DNA of 64,000 nucleotides from UBA1858 sp965262455 (GTDB lineage: Bacteria; Pseudomonadota; Gammaproteobacteria; UBA4575). This document shows, piece by piece, positions 44,349 to 53,490 of the stretch; the first letter of the stretch is position 1; the number at the start of each line of letters is the position of its first letter. Position numbers and translations under genes: made by a program. The notes beneath the pieces are model-generated. The model did not search any database and had not been told where the DNA came from. It worked only from the letters and a program-made list of their open reading frames with translations. The DNA lies in assembly GCA_965262455.1 (NCBI GenBank), contig CBDHFH010000008.1, positions 930,001-994,000 on the forward strand. The letters run 5' to 3'.

Positions 44349-45300
44349 TCACTTCATCACTTAACACAAACGGATAGGCATCATTTAATCCCATACTACG
44401 ATTTAACTCATTCATCAGTACCACCAAGTTTGCCCAGTCTGAGACAGATTTATCCAGCGATTCAAATTTACTTTCATCAATCGCATCATGATCACGGGCA
44501 GTCTCTAACGTTTCATACATATGTAAATAGTGCGCCCATGTCTCTGCCCAATCTTCTAATGGATGAGACTTAGCGTAATGACTAATATAGTTAGGATCAA
44601 AATATTGGTATTTTGACTTGGCATAATATTCCTCGAGAGAGTGCTTGTAATCTATGCTCTCATCGCCAAATAAAGATCTGAAACCTTCAAGCCAATGGCT
44701 ATTTTGAACCAGTTCATCAAAATAATAATGTCCGCATTCATGTCGTAAATGACCAAGTGGTGTGCGGTAGTGTTCACCCATTGATAATTTCATACTTTCG
44801 CGAGCAATATCATCCGCCTCATCCAGGTTGACGGTAATTAATCCATTTGAATGACCAGTATAGACAAATTCATTCACTACTTTCGGATTACGTCGCTGAT
44901 CCTCTAAAAATGAAAATTTAAGATGATGAGTATTTTCTAAAGACAAACCTAATTTGAGTAAAGAGCGCACCAATCTACGTTTGGCTTTTTCCAATATTTT
45001 CCAGTGATGTAAATTAATTTCATGATCAAGACTAGGAATCGTGTTATTCAATGAGCATGCGACACACCAGTCATTAGTATCTTCACTTTTTATGCAGGCA
45101 TTACAGGCACCATGCAAAATATAATTACGGCATAACTTAAATTCTTCACCTTCTGTATTACGATAAAGATTTTTATCAACCTCTCTCAACGCCTGCATTT
45201 CATCAGTGGCAAAATCATACGCCAAGGTTAAGCCACAGTTATAACAAAATGTATTTTCAAAAAAGACTGACTGGCCACATGAGCAGGAAAATTTCTTCAC
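44302..45300 (-). CDS. Zinc-ribbon / putative zinc metallopeptidase protein (PF10005-type)
   Basis: A 332-residue cytoplasmic protein. The N-terminus has a zinc ribbon CSCGQ...CYNCG (about residues 5-22), and a second Cys cluster 'CRNYILHGACNACIKSEDTNDWCVAC' follows at about 57-82. The metallopeptidase motif HECGH ('GHLRHECGHYYFDEL', about 186-200) binds zinc, with a later Glu in 'EDWAETWAHYLH'. This family often accompanies ATP-grasp/alpha-E clusters. Here it is the distal gene of that operon and converges with an overlap on anbu. Substrate unknown. Confidence 0.85.
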   Translation of the reverse strand: MKKFSCSCGQSVFFENTFCYNCGLTLAYDFATDEMQALREVDKNLYRNTEGEEFKLCRNYILHGACNACIKSEDTNDWCVACSLNNTIPSLDHEINLHHWKILEKAKRRLVRSLLKLGLSLENTHHLKFSFLEDQRRNPKVVNEFVYTGHSNGLITVNLDEADDIARESMKLSMGEHYRTPLGHLRHECGHYYFDELVQNSHWLEGFRSLFGDESIDYKHSLEEYYAKSKYQYFDPNYISHYAKSHPLEDWAETWAHYLHMYETLETARDHDAIDESKFESLDKSVSDWANLVVLMNELNRSMGLNDAYPFVLSDEVIKKLNFVHQVIDPIN

Positions 45301-45310
45301 AAAATTTACC

Positions 45311-46255
45311 TCAACTCAGAAACCATTTTGTTTCAATTTGATTGCTTATATCCGCAAGATCAACTTGAATCTGATCCAGAAATTTATTTAATCCCGCATC
45401 GGGAAGTTTGCTTAAGTCTTTTTTATCAACTTTATTAATAACTTTCTTTACTGTGGTAATAATTTCTTTTCCATCAGGCAAGCGGCTTAAACAGCCCATT
45501 ATTTGTGTTAAGCAATGTATGATTGCGCGCGGGAATTCTTCATCTTTAATCAGATATGCAACCACATCTTTATCGTTAACACGGCTTTGTAAATTTTGTC
45601 GATAACTCTGATCGGCACTCAATGAAATTAATATATTCATCCATAGTATGGGTTGATATTGGATAACCGCCTCGGAATGCTCTTTATCTTGCAGTGAATG
45701 CGGCAATAGATTGTTACAACCCATATCTAATATACGTGTTGTCATATCGGCACGCTCTAAATTTCTGCCGGTACGTATGAATTCATAGGCATGGTTATTA
45801 CTCATCGTGCTCGATAACATCCCTGTTAATTGTTGAGATGTGCCGATCACGCCCTGAAGTAACGTAAAGCGTTTTTTGCGTCCCAAGCCTTCTGCAATGC
45901 CATTTTTAATGTTGTAGTACAGGTTATTAATTTGTTCCCATGCATCAGCAGGTAAAATCTCGCGTGTAGTACGCATATTTTCTCTTACCATATGGACTGT
46001 ACTCATCAATGAAGACGGATTGGAACGATCCGAAAGTAAATACTTCATTACGTTACGTTCATCCGCAGTATTATGTTTTACATGGTAGTCATGCTCACTG
46101 CCAAGAATATCGATAATAATATGCCAGCCTAGACGTGTCCCGGGCGGCAGATCAAACAATAAATTCGAATTGACGTTAACAAAGCGGGCAATATTCTCGG
46201 CCCGTTCAATATAACGACCTATCCAATAAACACGTTGAGCAACTCTTGATAACAT
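45311..46255 (-). CDS. Alpha-E domain-containing protein
   Basis: A 314-residue all-helical protein beginning 'MLSRVAQRVYWIGRYIERAENIARFV', the standard start of the alpha-E (DUF403) family. It also has 'VRENMRTTREILPADAWEQIN' and 'RTGRNLERADMTTRILDMG'. Such proteins are always paired with circularly permuted ATP-grasp enzymes and are thought to act in a peptide-ligation or modification pathway. It begins 7 bases after the ATP-grasp stop. Confidence 0.9.
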   Translation of the reverse strand: MLSRVAQRVYWIGRYIERAENIARFVNVNSNLLFDLPPGTRLGWHIIIDILGSEHDYHVKHNTADERNVMKYLLSDRSNPSSLMSTVHMVRENMRTTREILPADAWEQINNLYYNIKNGIAEGLGRKKRFTLLQGVIGTSQQLTGMLSSTMSNNHAYEFIRTGRNLERADMTTRILDMGCNNLLPHSLQDKEHSEAVIQYQPILWMNILISLSADQSYRQNLQSRVNDKDVVAYLIKDEEFPRAIIHCLTQIMGCLSRLPDGKEIITTVKKVINKVDKKDLSKLPDAGLNKFLDQIQVDLADISNQIETKWFLS

Positions 46256-46262
46256 AACTAAA

Positions 46263-47699
46263 CTAACTCACCACCCACGTATCTTTACTGCCACCACCTT
46301 GAGATGAATTGACAACATATGAGCCTTTTTTCATTGCCACACGGGTTAAACCACCTGCAGTGACATAACTTTTATCTCCCTGCAGTACAAATGGTCGTAA
46401 ATCCACATGCCTGGGCGCGACACCGTTAGATGTAATCACTGGACAGGTTGATAAAGAAATTAATGGTTGCGCAACATAATTACGCGGATCTTTTTTAATG
46501 AGTTTTGTAAATCGATTCAGTTCTTGTTTAGTTGCTTGCGGCCCAATCAACATGCCGTATCCACCAGACTCATTAGCAGGTTTGATGACTAATTCATTAA
46601 TATGTTCAAGCACGTAATCTCTTTGCTGTTGATCATGACATAAATAAGTAGATACATTGGATAAGATAGGTGCCTCATTGAGATAGTACTTGATCATATC
46701 AGGCACATAAGCATAAATGACTTTATCGTCCGCCACCCCTGCTCCGGGCGCATTAGCAAGTGCTACGTTACCTTTTTGCCAGGCACGCATTAACCCTGCC
46801 ACACCTAATAATGAATCTGGTCTAAATATTGCCGGATCGATAAACAAGTCATCGACACGTCGATAGATAACATCGACTTTTTTTAAGCCAGAGATTGTTT
46901 TCATATAAACAATATCTTTCTCAACAACCAGGTCACATCCTTCAACCAGCTCTACACCCATTTGTTGTGCCAGATAAGCATGTTCAAAATAAGCTGAATT
47001 ATAAATACCGGGTGTTAGCACAGCGATTTCTGGATTATTCACTTTGCGCGGTGAAATAGCGCACAAGGTATCAAACAAGTGACTTGTATAAGCGCGCAGT
47101 GGTTGCACATCGTAATGCTCAAATAATTCTGGCAATACACGTTTGGTAATAACACGGTTTTCTAACATATAAGAGACGCCTGATGGCACTCTTAAATTAT
47201 CTTCTAATACGAGAAAGTTACCTTTGTCATCACGTATTAAATCTGAGCCGCAAATATGTGCCCACACCCCATGCGCGGGCTTAATGCCTTCACATTCTTT
47301 TCTATAATTAAGCGAGTCTTGTATGAGAAATTCAGGCAATACGCCATCTTTAATAATATTCTTTTTGTTATAGATGTCGTTTATAAATAAATTCAACGCG
47401 GACAAACGTTGTATCAAACCTTTCTCTACTTGCTTCCATTCTTTTGCATGAATGATTCTTGGAATAATATCGAGTGGCCAATCACGATCAATATTGCCGG
47501 CATCACTATATACGGTAAAACTGATACCAAGTGTTTTAATTGTCGATTCAGCAATACTTAAGCATTCCTTGATATCTTCGGAAGACAAGGAACTCAAGTA
47601 ACCAACAAGTTTTCGAGAGGATTTTCTGCCATTGCCTGGGCTACTAATAATCTCATCAAATCCTTTTAAGGCAGGATATTTTTCCCAGTCAATTTGCAT
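46263..47699 (-). CDS. Circularly permuted type 2 ATP-grasp protein
   Basis: A 478-residue enzyme. The order of motifs is permuted relative to normal ATP-grasp ligases: 'GSDLIRDDKGNFLVLEDNLRVPSGVSYMLENR' (about 150-181) comes first and 'LVIKPANESGGYGMLIG' and 'YVAQPLISLS' follow. The C-terminus 'RVAMKKGSYVVNSSQGGGSKDTWVVS' is the family ending. It probably joins a carboxylate to an amine using ATP. First gene of the operon with alpha-E and the metallopeptidase; with Anbu it makes up the known Anbu gene neighbourhood. Confidence 0.92.
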   Translation of the reverse strand: MQIDWEKYPALKGFDEIISSPGNGRKSSRKLVGYLSSLSSEDIKECLSIAESTIKTLGISFTVYSDAGNIDRDWPLDIIPRIIHAKEWKQVEKGLIQRLSALNLFINDIYNKKNIIKDGVLPEFLIQDSLNYRKECEGIKPAHGVWAHICGSDLIRDDKGNFLVLEDNLRVPSGVSYMLENRVITKRVLPELFEHYDVQPLRAYTSHLFDTLCAISPRKVNNPEIAVLTPGIYNSAYFEHAYLAQQMGVELVEGCDLVVEKDIVYMKTISGLKKVDVIYRRVDDLFIDPAIFRPDSLLGVAGLMRAWQKGNVALANAPGAGVADDKVIYAYVPDMIKYYLNEAPILSNVSTYLCHDQQQRDYVLEHINELVIKPANESGGYGMLIGPQATKQELNRFTKLIKKDPRNYVAQPLISLSTCPVITSNGVAPRHVDLRPFVLQGDKSYVTAGGLTRVAMKKGSYVVNSSQGGGSKDTWVVS

Positions 47700-48418
47700 A
47701 TGCTTGGATTATTTTTATTGTCATATGCTAAACATAATACAATTATCATGCCATGTACAATAATATGATTATTGTCTATTAAATATAGAGACCAAGTGAG
47801 ATTATGCTGCGGCTGAGCAAGATTTTTTACTGCGCTTGTGTTGATTTTGAAGTTGAAGTGATCTGCTTGTCTTTACACTGCAATTCATTCGAGAATGAAA
47901 GTACTGATTACTTGTCGCGATTTGGCGAATTAGTGTCAACGACAATCACATCGAAATTGATTTGCTAAATTTGAGTGGCCTAGTATATATATGATCAGAT
48001 CATTATTTATATATCAATGATAAGTTTTTTTATCCAATGAACGGCTTCATCATTACATCCAAGATTATCGTCCATTTCATTACTTGATAGATAGAAAGTA
48101 AATTTTTGCATAAGTGAGACAAAATTTACTTTTACTTAAGTATTACTCTTTAACGTTGAATTTAATGTTTTCATAATGACATATGTAATTAACAATATAT
48201 CAAATATTTTCTCTATTCTGTCGGAAATATTAGAATAATTTACGATTTTGGCATCTTCTTTGCTTTTACTTTTGCAGTTTTAATACATACAAAGTTATGC
48301 ATCACCGCATATCAAATTGATAATAAATTCACAGTAATGATATCACTGACAGTGACTTTTTTGTTTAAAAAAATTTTTACATCACTAATACTATTTACGT
48401 ATAGGGAGATTAAAACTC
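47700..48418. other. AT-rich intergenic region with two palindromes
   Basis: 719 bases between the ATP-grasp and porin genes. No coding frame longer than about 20 codons is convincing. Two perfect inverted repeats are present: ATGATC-A-GATCAT (47991-48003) and TCACTG-A-CAGTGA (48343-48355), the latter about 60 bases before the porin start. A ribosome site AGGGAGA precedes the porin ATG. The palindromes look like operator sites for a porin regulator. Confidence 0.6.
48343..48355 (+). promoter_or_regulatory. Candidate operator upstream of the porin gene
   Basis: A perfect 6+1+6 inverted repeat TCACTG-A-CAGTGA, 64 bases before the ATG and immediately followed by a run of six T. A repressor or activator dimer site is the simplest reading. 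A weak terminator or attenuator cannot be excluded because of the T run. Confidence 0.4.
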
Positions 48419-49756
48419 ATGAAGTTATTAACAATTGCACTCTCAAGTACTTTACTACTTGGCATGCAATCTAATTTTGCATTCGCAGATGACCATCTGG
48501 ATGAGTTCACTAAAGCATTAACCGGAGGCAAAATTAAAGCAAATGTACGTTACCGTTATGAAGGCGTGGATGATGACAGCAACGATTTAGACAAAGCTAA
48601 AGCATCCACTATCAGAACACGTCTTGGTTATGGCACAGGTAGCTTTCATGGATTTTCTGTCTATGCCGAAATGGAAGATATTCGCAAGGTAGGTAAAAAG
48701 AAATTTTCTGATGGACCTGGTCCGATTGATGATGGTGATGGCGAATACGATACTGTCGCAGACCCACAAGAGACTGAACTCAACCAAGCCTATATTCAAT
48801 TTAGCAATGCATATGAAGACAGCAGCTTTTTAATTCGACATGGCCGCCAGCGCCAAAAATGGGATAACGACCGCTTCATAGGTAATGTTGGCTGGAGACA
48901 AAACGAACAAACTTATGATGCGACGTTGTTATCAGCTGAGTCTAAGAAATATGGCTTGAAAGCAATGTATACGCATCACACCAATGTCAATCGTATTTTT
49001 GGTGATCAAGCAGGCACTGCTGGAGATTTCAACGTCACAAACCATAACTTCAATGTTAATTACTCGGGTTTGGACTATTTAAATGCCACTGGTTATTACT
49101 ACCTTTGGGAAGGCGATGAAGAAGTCAACCAATTGTTTGGTGATCTTGATTCAAGAAAAACTCTAGGGCTGCGACTCAAGGGCAATTACCCAGTGTCTGA
49201 GTCAGTGAAGTTACTCGGTACTTTAGAATATGCCAGCCAGGATGACTATAAAGATGGTCAAGGCATTAGTGGACAAGATATCGACTCATTAAGCTACACA
49301 TTATTTGAAGTCGGCGCATCATTCAAAACATCAATGGCACCTATCACAGTGAAAGCGGGTATCGAAACACTTGAAGGTGATGTAGATGATGAAGCAAGTT
49401 TCATTACTCCTTTTGCAACGCTACATGCATTTCAAGGCTGGGCTGATGTTTTCTTAGGCTCAGGCATTACCGGTGTCTATGGTGGTCAGACTGCAGGGAT
49501 TGAAGATACCTACTTCTCAATCGGCACCAAATTGTATGGCACCAAGTTACTCGCGGTTTACCATAGTTATGAACCTGATGACTCTGATAGCACCTTTAGT
49601 GACTATGGAACTGAATTAAATTTACTTGCAGTTAAGAAATTTGCCAAACATTACACAGTCGGATTGAAGTACGCAGATTTCAATGAAAAAGATGATTTCA
49701 GAGGTGGAGACGGTGACGTCACAAAATTCTGGCTCTGGGGTCAAATAAACTTTTAG
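48419..49756 (+). CDS. Alginate-export-family outer-membrane beta-barrel porin
   Basis: A 445-residue protein with a signal peptide (residues 1-23, cleavage near AFA|DD). The mature protein alternates short amphipathic strands and ends 'DVTKFWLWGQINF', with terminal Phe as needed for outer-membrane insertion. 'KIKANVRYRYEGVDDDS', 'IRTRLGYGTGSFHGFSVYAEMEDI' and 'FLIRHGRQRQKWDNDRFIGNVGWRQNEQTYD' are features of the alginate export (AlgE-like) porin family. Substrate unknown, and no alginate genes are nearby. An AGGGAGA ribosome site and palindromes lie upstream. Confidence 0.85.
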   Translation: MKLLTIALSSTLLLGMQSNFAFADDHLDEFTKALTGGKIKANVRYRYEGVDDDSNDLDKAKASTIRTRLGYGTGSFHGFSVYAEMEDIRKVGKKKFSDGPGPIDDGDGEYDTVADPQETELNQAYIQFSNAYEDSSFLIRHGRQRQKWDNDRFIGNVGWRQNEQTYDATLLSAESKKYGLKAMYTHHTNVNRIFGDQAGTAGDFNVTNHNFNVNYSGLDYLNATGYYYLWEGDEEVNQLFGDLDSRKTLGLRLKGNYPVSESVKLLGTLEYASQDDYKDGQGISGQDIDSLSYTLFEVGASFKTSMAPITVKAGIETLEGDVDDEASFITPFATLHAFQGWADVFLGSGITGVYGGQTAGIEDTYFSIGTKLYGTKLLAVYHSYEPDDSDSTFSDYGTELNLLAVKKFAKHYTVGLKYADFNEKDDFRGGDGDVTKFWLWGQINF

Positions 49757-49779
49757 AATTTAACTCGTTTAGTCAACGC

Positions 49780-50063
49780 ATGTCAGCAGTTGCCAATAAT
49801 ATCGAAGAGATGGATGCTGGTAGTCCATCTTTAGATATTACTCTACCTATTGTCATAGTAGGCAATGGTCCTGTGGCATGCGTACTGCCAAAGAGATCAT
49901 AAATAAATCGCCTAGTGCATCAATAATTATCTATGGCGACGAACAACAAGAAGCATATAACCGAATTAAACTATTTTCCTGGTTGGCCGGTGATGTTGAT
50001 TGGGAATCTTTGTTACAGCCTTTAGTAACTCCTCAAGAATATGATTATGGAAAAATAATATGA
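49780..50063 (+). pseudogene. N-terminal remnant of a NirB-like FAD/NAD(P) oxidoreductase
   Basis: Frame 1 from ATG 49780 gives 'LPIVIVGNGPV', a dinucleotide-binding start. Its continuation 'MRTAKEIINKSPSASIIIYGDE...AYNRIKLFSWLAGDVDW' lies in another frame from 49878. Together they match the N-terminus of NirB-type or pyridine-nucleotide-disulfide oxidoreductases (GNGPVGMRT...PYNRxxLxxxLAGE). A missing base at 49875-49877 breaks the frame, and the sequence stops at 50063 after about 95 residues instead of several hundred, so it is a truncated, non-functional fragment. Confidence 0.7.
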
Positions 50064-50072
50064 AGAAATTAT

Positions 50073-50780
50073 TTATTGATTAATTTCATTTAATACAGTG
50101 ATTATCTCTTCTGGTGACGCTCTGTTTTTATAATCTGCATCGAGGAATGCATATTCAACTAAACCACTTTTTGCAATAACATAGGTTGCAGCCAATGGTA
50201 ATCTATTTTCAGTGTCGCCATTGTGTGCGTTTAGTTTAGACGATAAGTCATAGTGATCAACAACATAATCCGGCACAGTGTAGGCAAGTTTATACTTATC
50301 AGCGACTCTATTATTTACATCACTCAAGACCTGAAACTGTAACATTTGTTTCTCTTTAGTCGTCATGGTCTGGTCAGGAAGTTCTGGCGAAACCGCAATC
50401 ACTTGCCCACCTGCTTGATGAATTTCATTAAGTTTCATTTGTATATGTTGCAACTGTAAATTGCAGTAAGGGCACCAGCCTCCCCGATACCAAACCAGCA
50501 CGACAGGCCCTTTGGCTAATTCATCATATAGTGAAACATGTTTACCTACAGCATTGATCAGCCTAAACTCAGGCGCATAATCACCTACATTGATTGCTTC
50601 AGCTAAAATATTGCTATCTCGTAGCTCATCAATACCACGCTGAAAATCAGTCTGCACATCCTCAGGCGCAGTGTTGATATATTTCTGCACAAATGTTTCT
50701 AAGTCCTCAGACAGACTTGTGGCGAGTAACTGTGATGAAAAAAGTATGAGTATTAAGAGGAAGAGTATAGTTTTTATCAT
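50073..50780 (-). CDS. Exported AhpC/TSA-family peroxiredoxin-like protein
   Basis: A 235-residue protein with a signal peptide (residues 1-20, cleavage near LLA|T). The thioredoxin-fold domain (about 63-230) has 'YAPEFRLINAVGKHVSLYDEL' and the redox motif 'VWYRGGWCPYC' (Cys103, Cys106) of the peroxiredoxin-like group with a CxxC. Probably reduces peroxides or disulfides in the periplasm. It converges on the flavoprotein remnant. Confidence 0.85.
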   Translation of the reverse strand: MIKTILFLLILILFSSQLLATSLSEDLETFVQKYINTAPEDVQTDFQRGIDELRDSNILAEAINVGDYAPEFRLINAVGKHVSLYDELAKGPVVLVWYRGGWCPYCNLQLQHIQMKLNEIHQAGGQVIAVSPELPDQTMTTKEKQMLQFQVLSDVNNRVADKYKLAYTVPDYVVDHYDLSSKLNAHNGDTENRLPLAATYVIAKSGLVEYAFLDADYKNRASPEEIITVLNEINQ

Positions 50781-50875
50781 GAGGACAAACCGTAATTAAA
50801 GTAGGCATATATACAACAACTAAAGCCATCATTACCTACTTCGTTAAATTTGTCTACAAATGATGCCTGTAAACG

Positions 50876-51706
50876 CTATCGCCCTTTAATATATACCGTG
50901 CGCCCTGTGTTCTTATAATCGGTTCCGAAGCCTTTTAATGTCTCGGAGTGACCAACAAACAGATAGTCACCAATTTTTTGGCTCGCAGAAAAATGAGAAA
51001 ACAATCTTTTTTGTGTGACCTGGTCAAAATAAATTACGACATTCCTACAAAAGATCACATCGAAAGTGCCTTTCATTGGCCAAGGATGCTGCATTAAATT
51101 GAGTTTTTTGAATTTGACTAGTTCTCTTACTTGTGGCAATACTTGCACATATTGCTCGCCATTCATAGCACCTCTCTTAAACCATTTATTAGCAATCTCA
51201 GGATTATCTAATGTGCTTAACCCCTGCGCTTTATATATTCCATGTGCAGCCGTTTCCAGCACTTTGGAATCTAAATCGGTCGCTAAAATTTTAAAATCCA
51301 GTTTAGCGATATCGGGGTATTTGTCTAAAATGGAGATAGCAATTGAATAAGGCTCTTCTCCAGTAGAACAGCCGGCCGACCAAATACGAATTTTACGTGC
51401 AGGTTTACTTACAAGCGCAGGCATCACCTCATTCACCAGCCGCTCAAAATGATGTGACTCTCTAAAAAAGGAGGTCAAATTGGTTGTGATTGCATTGGTG
51501 AAATGCGTCATTTCCTGTTTGTCGCCTGAGCGAACAATATCGCAGTATTCACCAAAGGTATCTATCTTTAATGCCTTTAATCGTCGGGAAAAACGCGAAT
51601 ACGCTAACTTACGCTTCTCTTCATTTAAAATTATGCCAGTGTTCTCATATACTAAAGAACATATATCTTTGTATTCTGCATCTGTGAGCACGTAATTTTT
51701 ATTCAT
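50876..51706 (-). CDS. cheR: Chemotaxis methyltransferase CheR
   Basis: A 276-residue SAM-dependent methyltransferase that methylates glutamates on chemoreceptors. The N-terminal helical domain starts 'LTDAEYKDICSLVYENTGIILNEEKRKLAYSR'. The SAM site is 'IRIWSAGCSTGEEPYSIAI' (about residues 104-122), and 'DVIFCRNVVIYFDQ' is the late family motif. The Met at 51706 begins the homologous N-terminus; an upstream start at 51772 lies inside cheB and is rejected. Last gene of the cluster. Confidence 0.95.
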   Translation of the reverse strand: MNKNYVLTDAEYKDICSLVYENTGIILNEEKRKLAYSRFSRRLKALKIDTFGEYCDIVRSGDKQEMTHFTNAITTNLTSFFRESHHFERLVNEVMPALVSKPARKIRIWSAGCSTGEEPYSIAISILDKYPDIAKLDFKILATDLDSKVLETAAHGIYKAQGLSTLDNPEIANKWFKRGAMNGEQYVQVLPQVRELVKFKKLNLMQHPWPMKGTFDVIFCRNVVIYFDQVTQKRLFSHFSASQKIGDYLFVGHSETLKGFGTDYKNTGRTVYIKGR

Positions 51707-51722
51707 AGTCAGATGACAGACC

Positions 51723-52838
51723 TTATGACATTGCAGAACGAAGTTGTGATAATGAATTTCTTGCATCGTCACGACATAACTTAATCAACTCAGTCGCTAT
51801 TTTATCCAGTGAAATAACCTTATCAACATTACCGAGTTTTACTGCCGCTCCGGGCATTCCCCATACCACACTTGATTTTTCATCTTGCGCAATTGTGATA
51901 CCACCATTCTTTTGTATATCCTGCATGGCCGCTGAACCATCATCTCCCATACCAGTTAACATGACACATAACACTTTTTTACCTACAACATTTGCAACAG
52001 ATTTGAATAGTACTTCGACTGAAGGACAATGGCGGTTAACCTTTTCACCTTCATAAACTTTACAAGCTAGGTTATATTTATATTTCACTACCTCTAATTG
52101 TTTACCACCGGGTGCTATATATACATGACCCGGAACAATCTCATCACCATCTTGCGCCTCAACAACCTTGACCGCACAATGTCGATCCAAACGATCAGCA
52201 AACGCTTTACTAAATTTAGAGGGAATATGCTGAGTGATAACAATGGGTGGAAAATCTGCTGGGATATCATGAATAAGTTTAGCCAGTGCTTCTGTACCAC
52301 CTGTTGAAGAGCCTATTGCGACTAAACGTATATTCGTGTTGCAATTTAATGGTTCAGGCTGATAAATACTATTGGCAGGCTTGCCATCAACAGACAGGCT
52401 GTTATAACTCTCTGTAATCATTTGATGCTTTGATACATTGACTTGACTTGCTGCCTTAACTTTACTGACCAGATTGGCAGCATAAATGTTAAGAGAATCT
52501 TCGTCATTGCCTATAGGCTTAGGCATAAAGTCAACCGCACCTATTTGAAGACATTTCATGACACACTCTGCCCCTTTTTGCGTATGCGTCGAAATCATCA
52601 CTACCGGCATTGGATGTAAACGTATCAACTTTTCGAGAAAGGTAATACCATCCATTTTAGGCATCTCAATATCAAGCGTAATCACATCAGGGTTATATTG
52701 CTTAATTTTACTACGCGCCTCTATTGGGTCATTGGCTGTTTCAATGACTTCAATGTCTGCATCAGCATTTAACATGTCTGAAAACAGACGCCTTATTAAA
52801 GCAGAATCGTCTACTACCAGCACTTTTATTTTTTTCAT
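51723..52838 (-). CDS. cheB: Chemotaxis methylesterase/deamidase CheB
   Basis: A 371-residue two-domain protein. The receiver domain (1-120) begins 'MKKIKVLVVDDSALIRRLF' with phospho-acceptor Asp56 in 'VITLDIEMPKMDG'. After a linker, the methylesterase domain (about 185-360) shows the triad: Ser in 'AIGSSTGGTEAL', His in 'ITQHIP' and Asp in 'MLTGMGDDG'. The ATG at 52838, preceded by GGGGA, is preferred to a TTG 18 bases upstream. It follows cheD by 23 bases. Confidence 0.95.
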   Translation of the reverse strand: MKKIKVLVVDDSALIRRLFSDMLNADADIEVIETANDPIEARSKIKQYNPDVITLDIEMPKMDGITFLEKLIRLHPMPVVMISTHTQKGAECVMKCLQIGAVDFMPKPIGNDEDSLNIYAANLVSKVKAASQVNVSKHQMITESYNSLSVDGKPANSIYQPEPLNCNTNIRLVAIGSSTGGTEALAKLIHDIPADFPPIVITQHIPSKFSKAFADRLDRHCAVKVVEAQDGDEIVPGHVYIAPGGKQLEVVKYKYNLACKVYEGEKVNRHCPSVEVLFKSVANVVGKKVLCVMLTGMGDDGSAAMQDIQKNGGITIAQDEKSSVVWGMPGAAVKLGNVDKVISLDKIATELIKLCRDDARNSLSQLRSAMS

Positions 52839-52861
52839 TTTTATTTTTATCCCCAAAATTT

Positions 52862-53488
52862 TTAAAATAAATCAATTTCGCCAGCAACCACTGTATTTTC
52901 AACTTTATTTTGCAATGCTTTTTCTTCACGCTGAATTTCTGCAAGCTTATTAGACGCTAGTCTCTTCATCATTACTTTACCTGTAATCGGACAGTAATTA
53001 ATTTTTCTAGGATGATCACCGCCGAGATTTTCAGAAGTAATTTTGTAACCTTCAGTATGCATAAACTGTCGGATAAAATTGATATTTTTCGTTCCCACAT
53101 TACCCGCACCGACTAGCACATTACCTGCACCAAATAACTTGATTTCTAGATATTTACGACTACCACCATACTTATATATATCGTTAATAAGGTGCTCCAT
53201 AGCATAAGTACCATAGCGCATGTCCATATCTTGTTCTGGACAGGATGTATGTGGGCATTTAACTGGAATCATGAAATGATTCATACCACCTATATGAATG
53301 CGTGTATCTCGAATACAAGCTGAGATACAAGAACCTAATACGGTGGTAATTATCTCTTTTTGATCTGTAATGTAGTAATCGCCAGGAGAAATTTTTACAA
53401 CGTTCGCTTTCAGCGAACTATCATAAAATTTTTTATATTTTTCAAAACCATGAATATTCAATGTTTTATTTGCAAGCGCTAAACTCAT
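52862..53488 (-). CDS. cheD: Chemoreceptor glutamine deamidase CheD
   Basis: A 208-residue CheD with its catalytic Cys in 'TTVLGSCISACIRD' (about residue 54) and His in 'IGGMNHFMIP'. CheD deamidates receptor glutamines and can stimulate CheC-type phosphatases, which is notable because a CheX-like gene lies 8 kb away. It overlaps nothing and is 2 bases from the preceding CheZ-like gene. Confidence 0.93.
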   Translation of the reverse strand: MSLALANKTLNIHGFEKYKKFYDSSLKANVVKISPGDYYITDQKEIITTVLGSCISACIRDTRIHIGGMNHFMIPVKCPHTSCPEQDMDMRYGTYAMEHLINDIYKYGGSRKYLEIKLFGAGNVLVGAGNVGTKNINFIRQFMHTEGYKITSENLGGDHPRKINYCPITGKVMMKRLASNKLAEIQREEKALQNKVENTVVAGEIDLF

Positions 53489-53490
53489 GA

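Noticed and set aside
52558..52953. 131-residue plus-strand ORF opposite cheB/cheD
   Set aside because: Lies antisense to two clear genes, with no recognisable domain.
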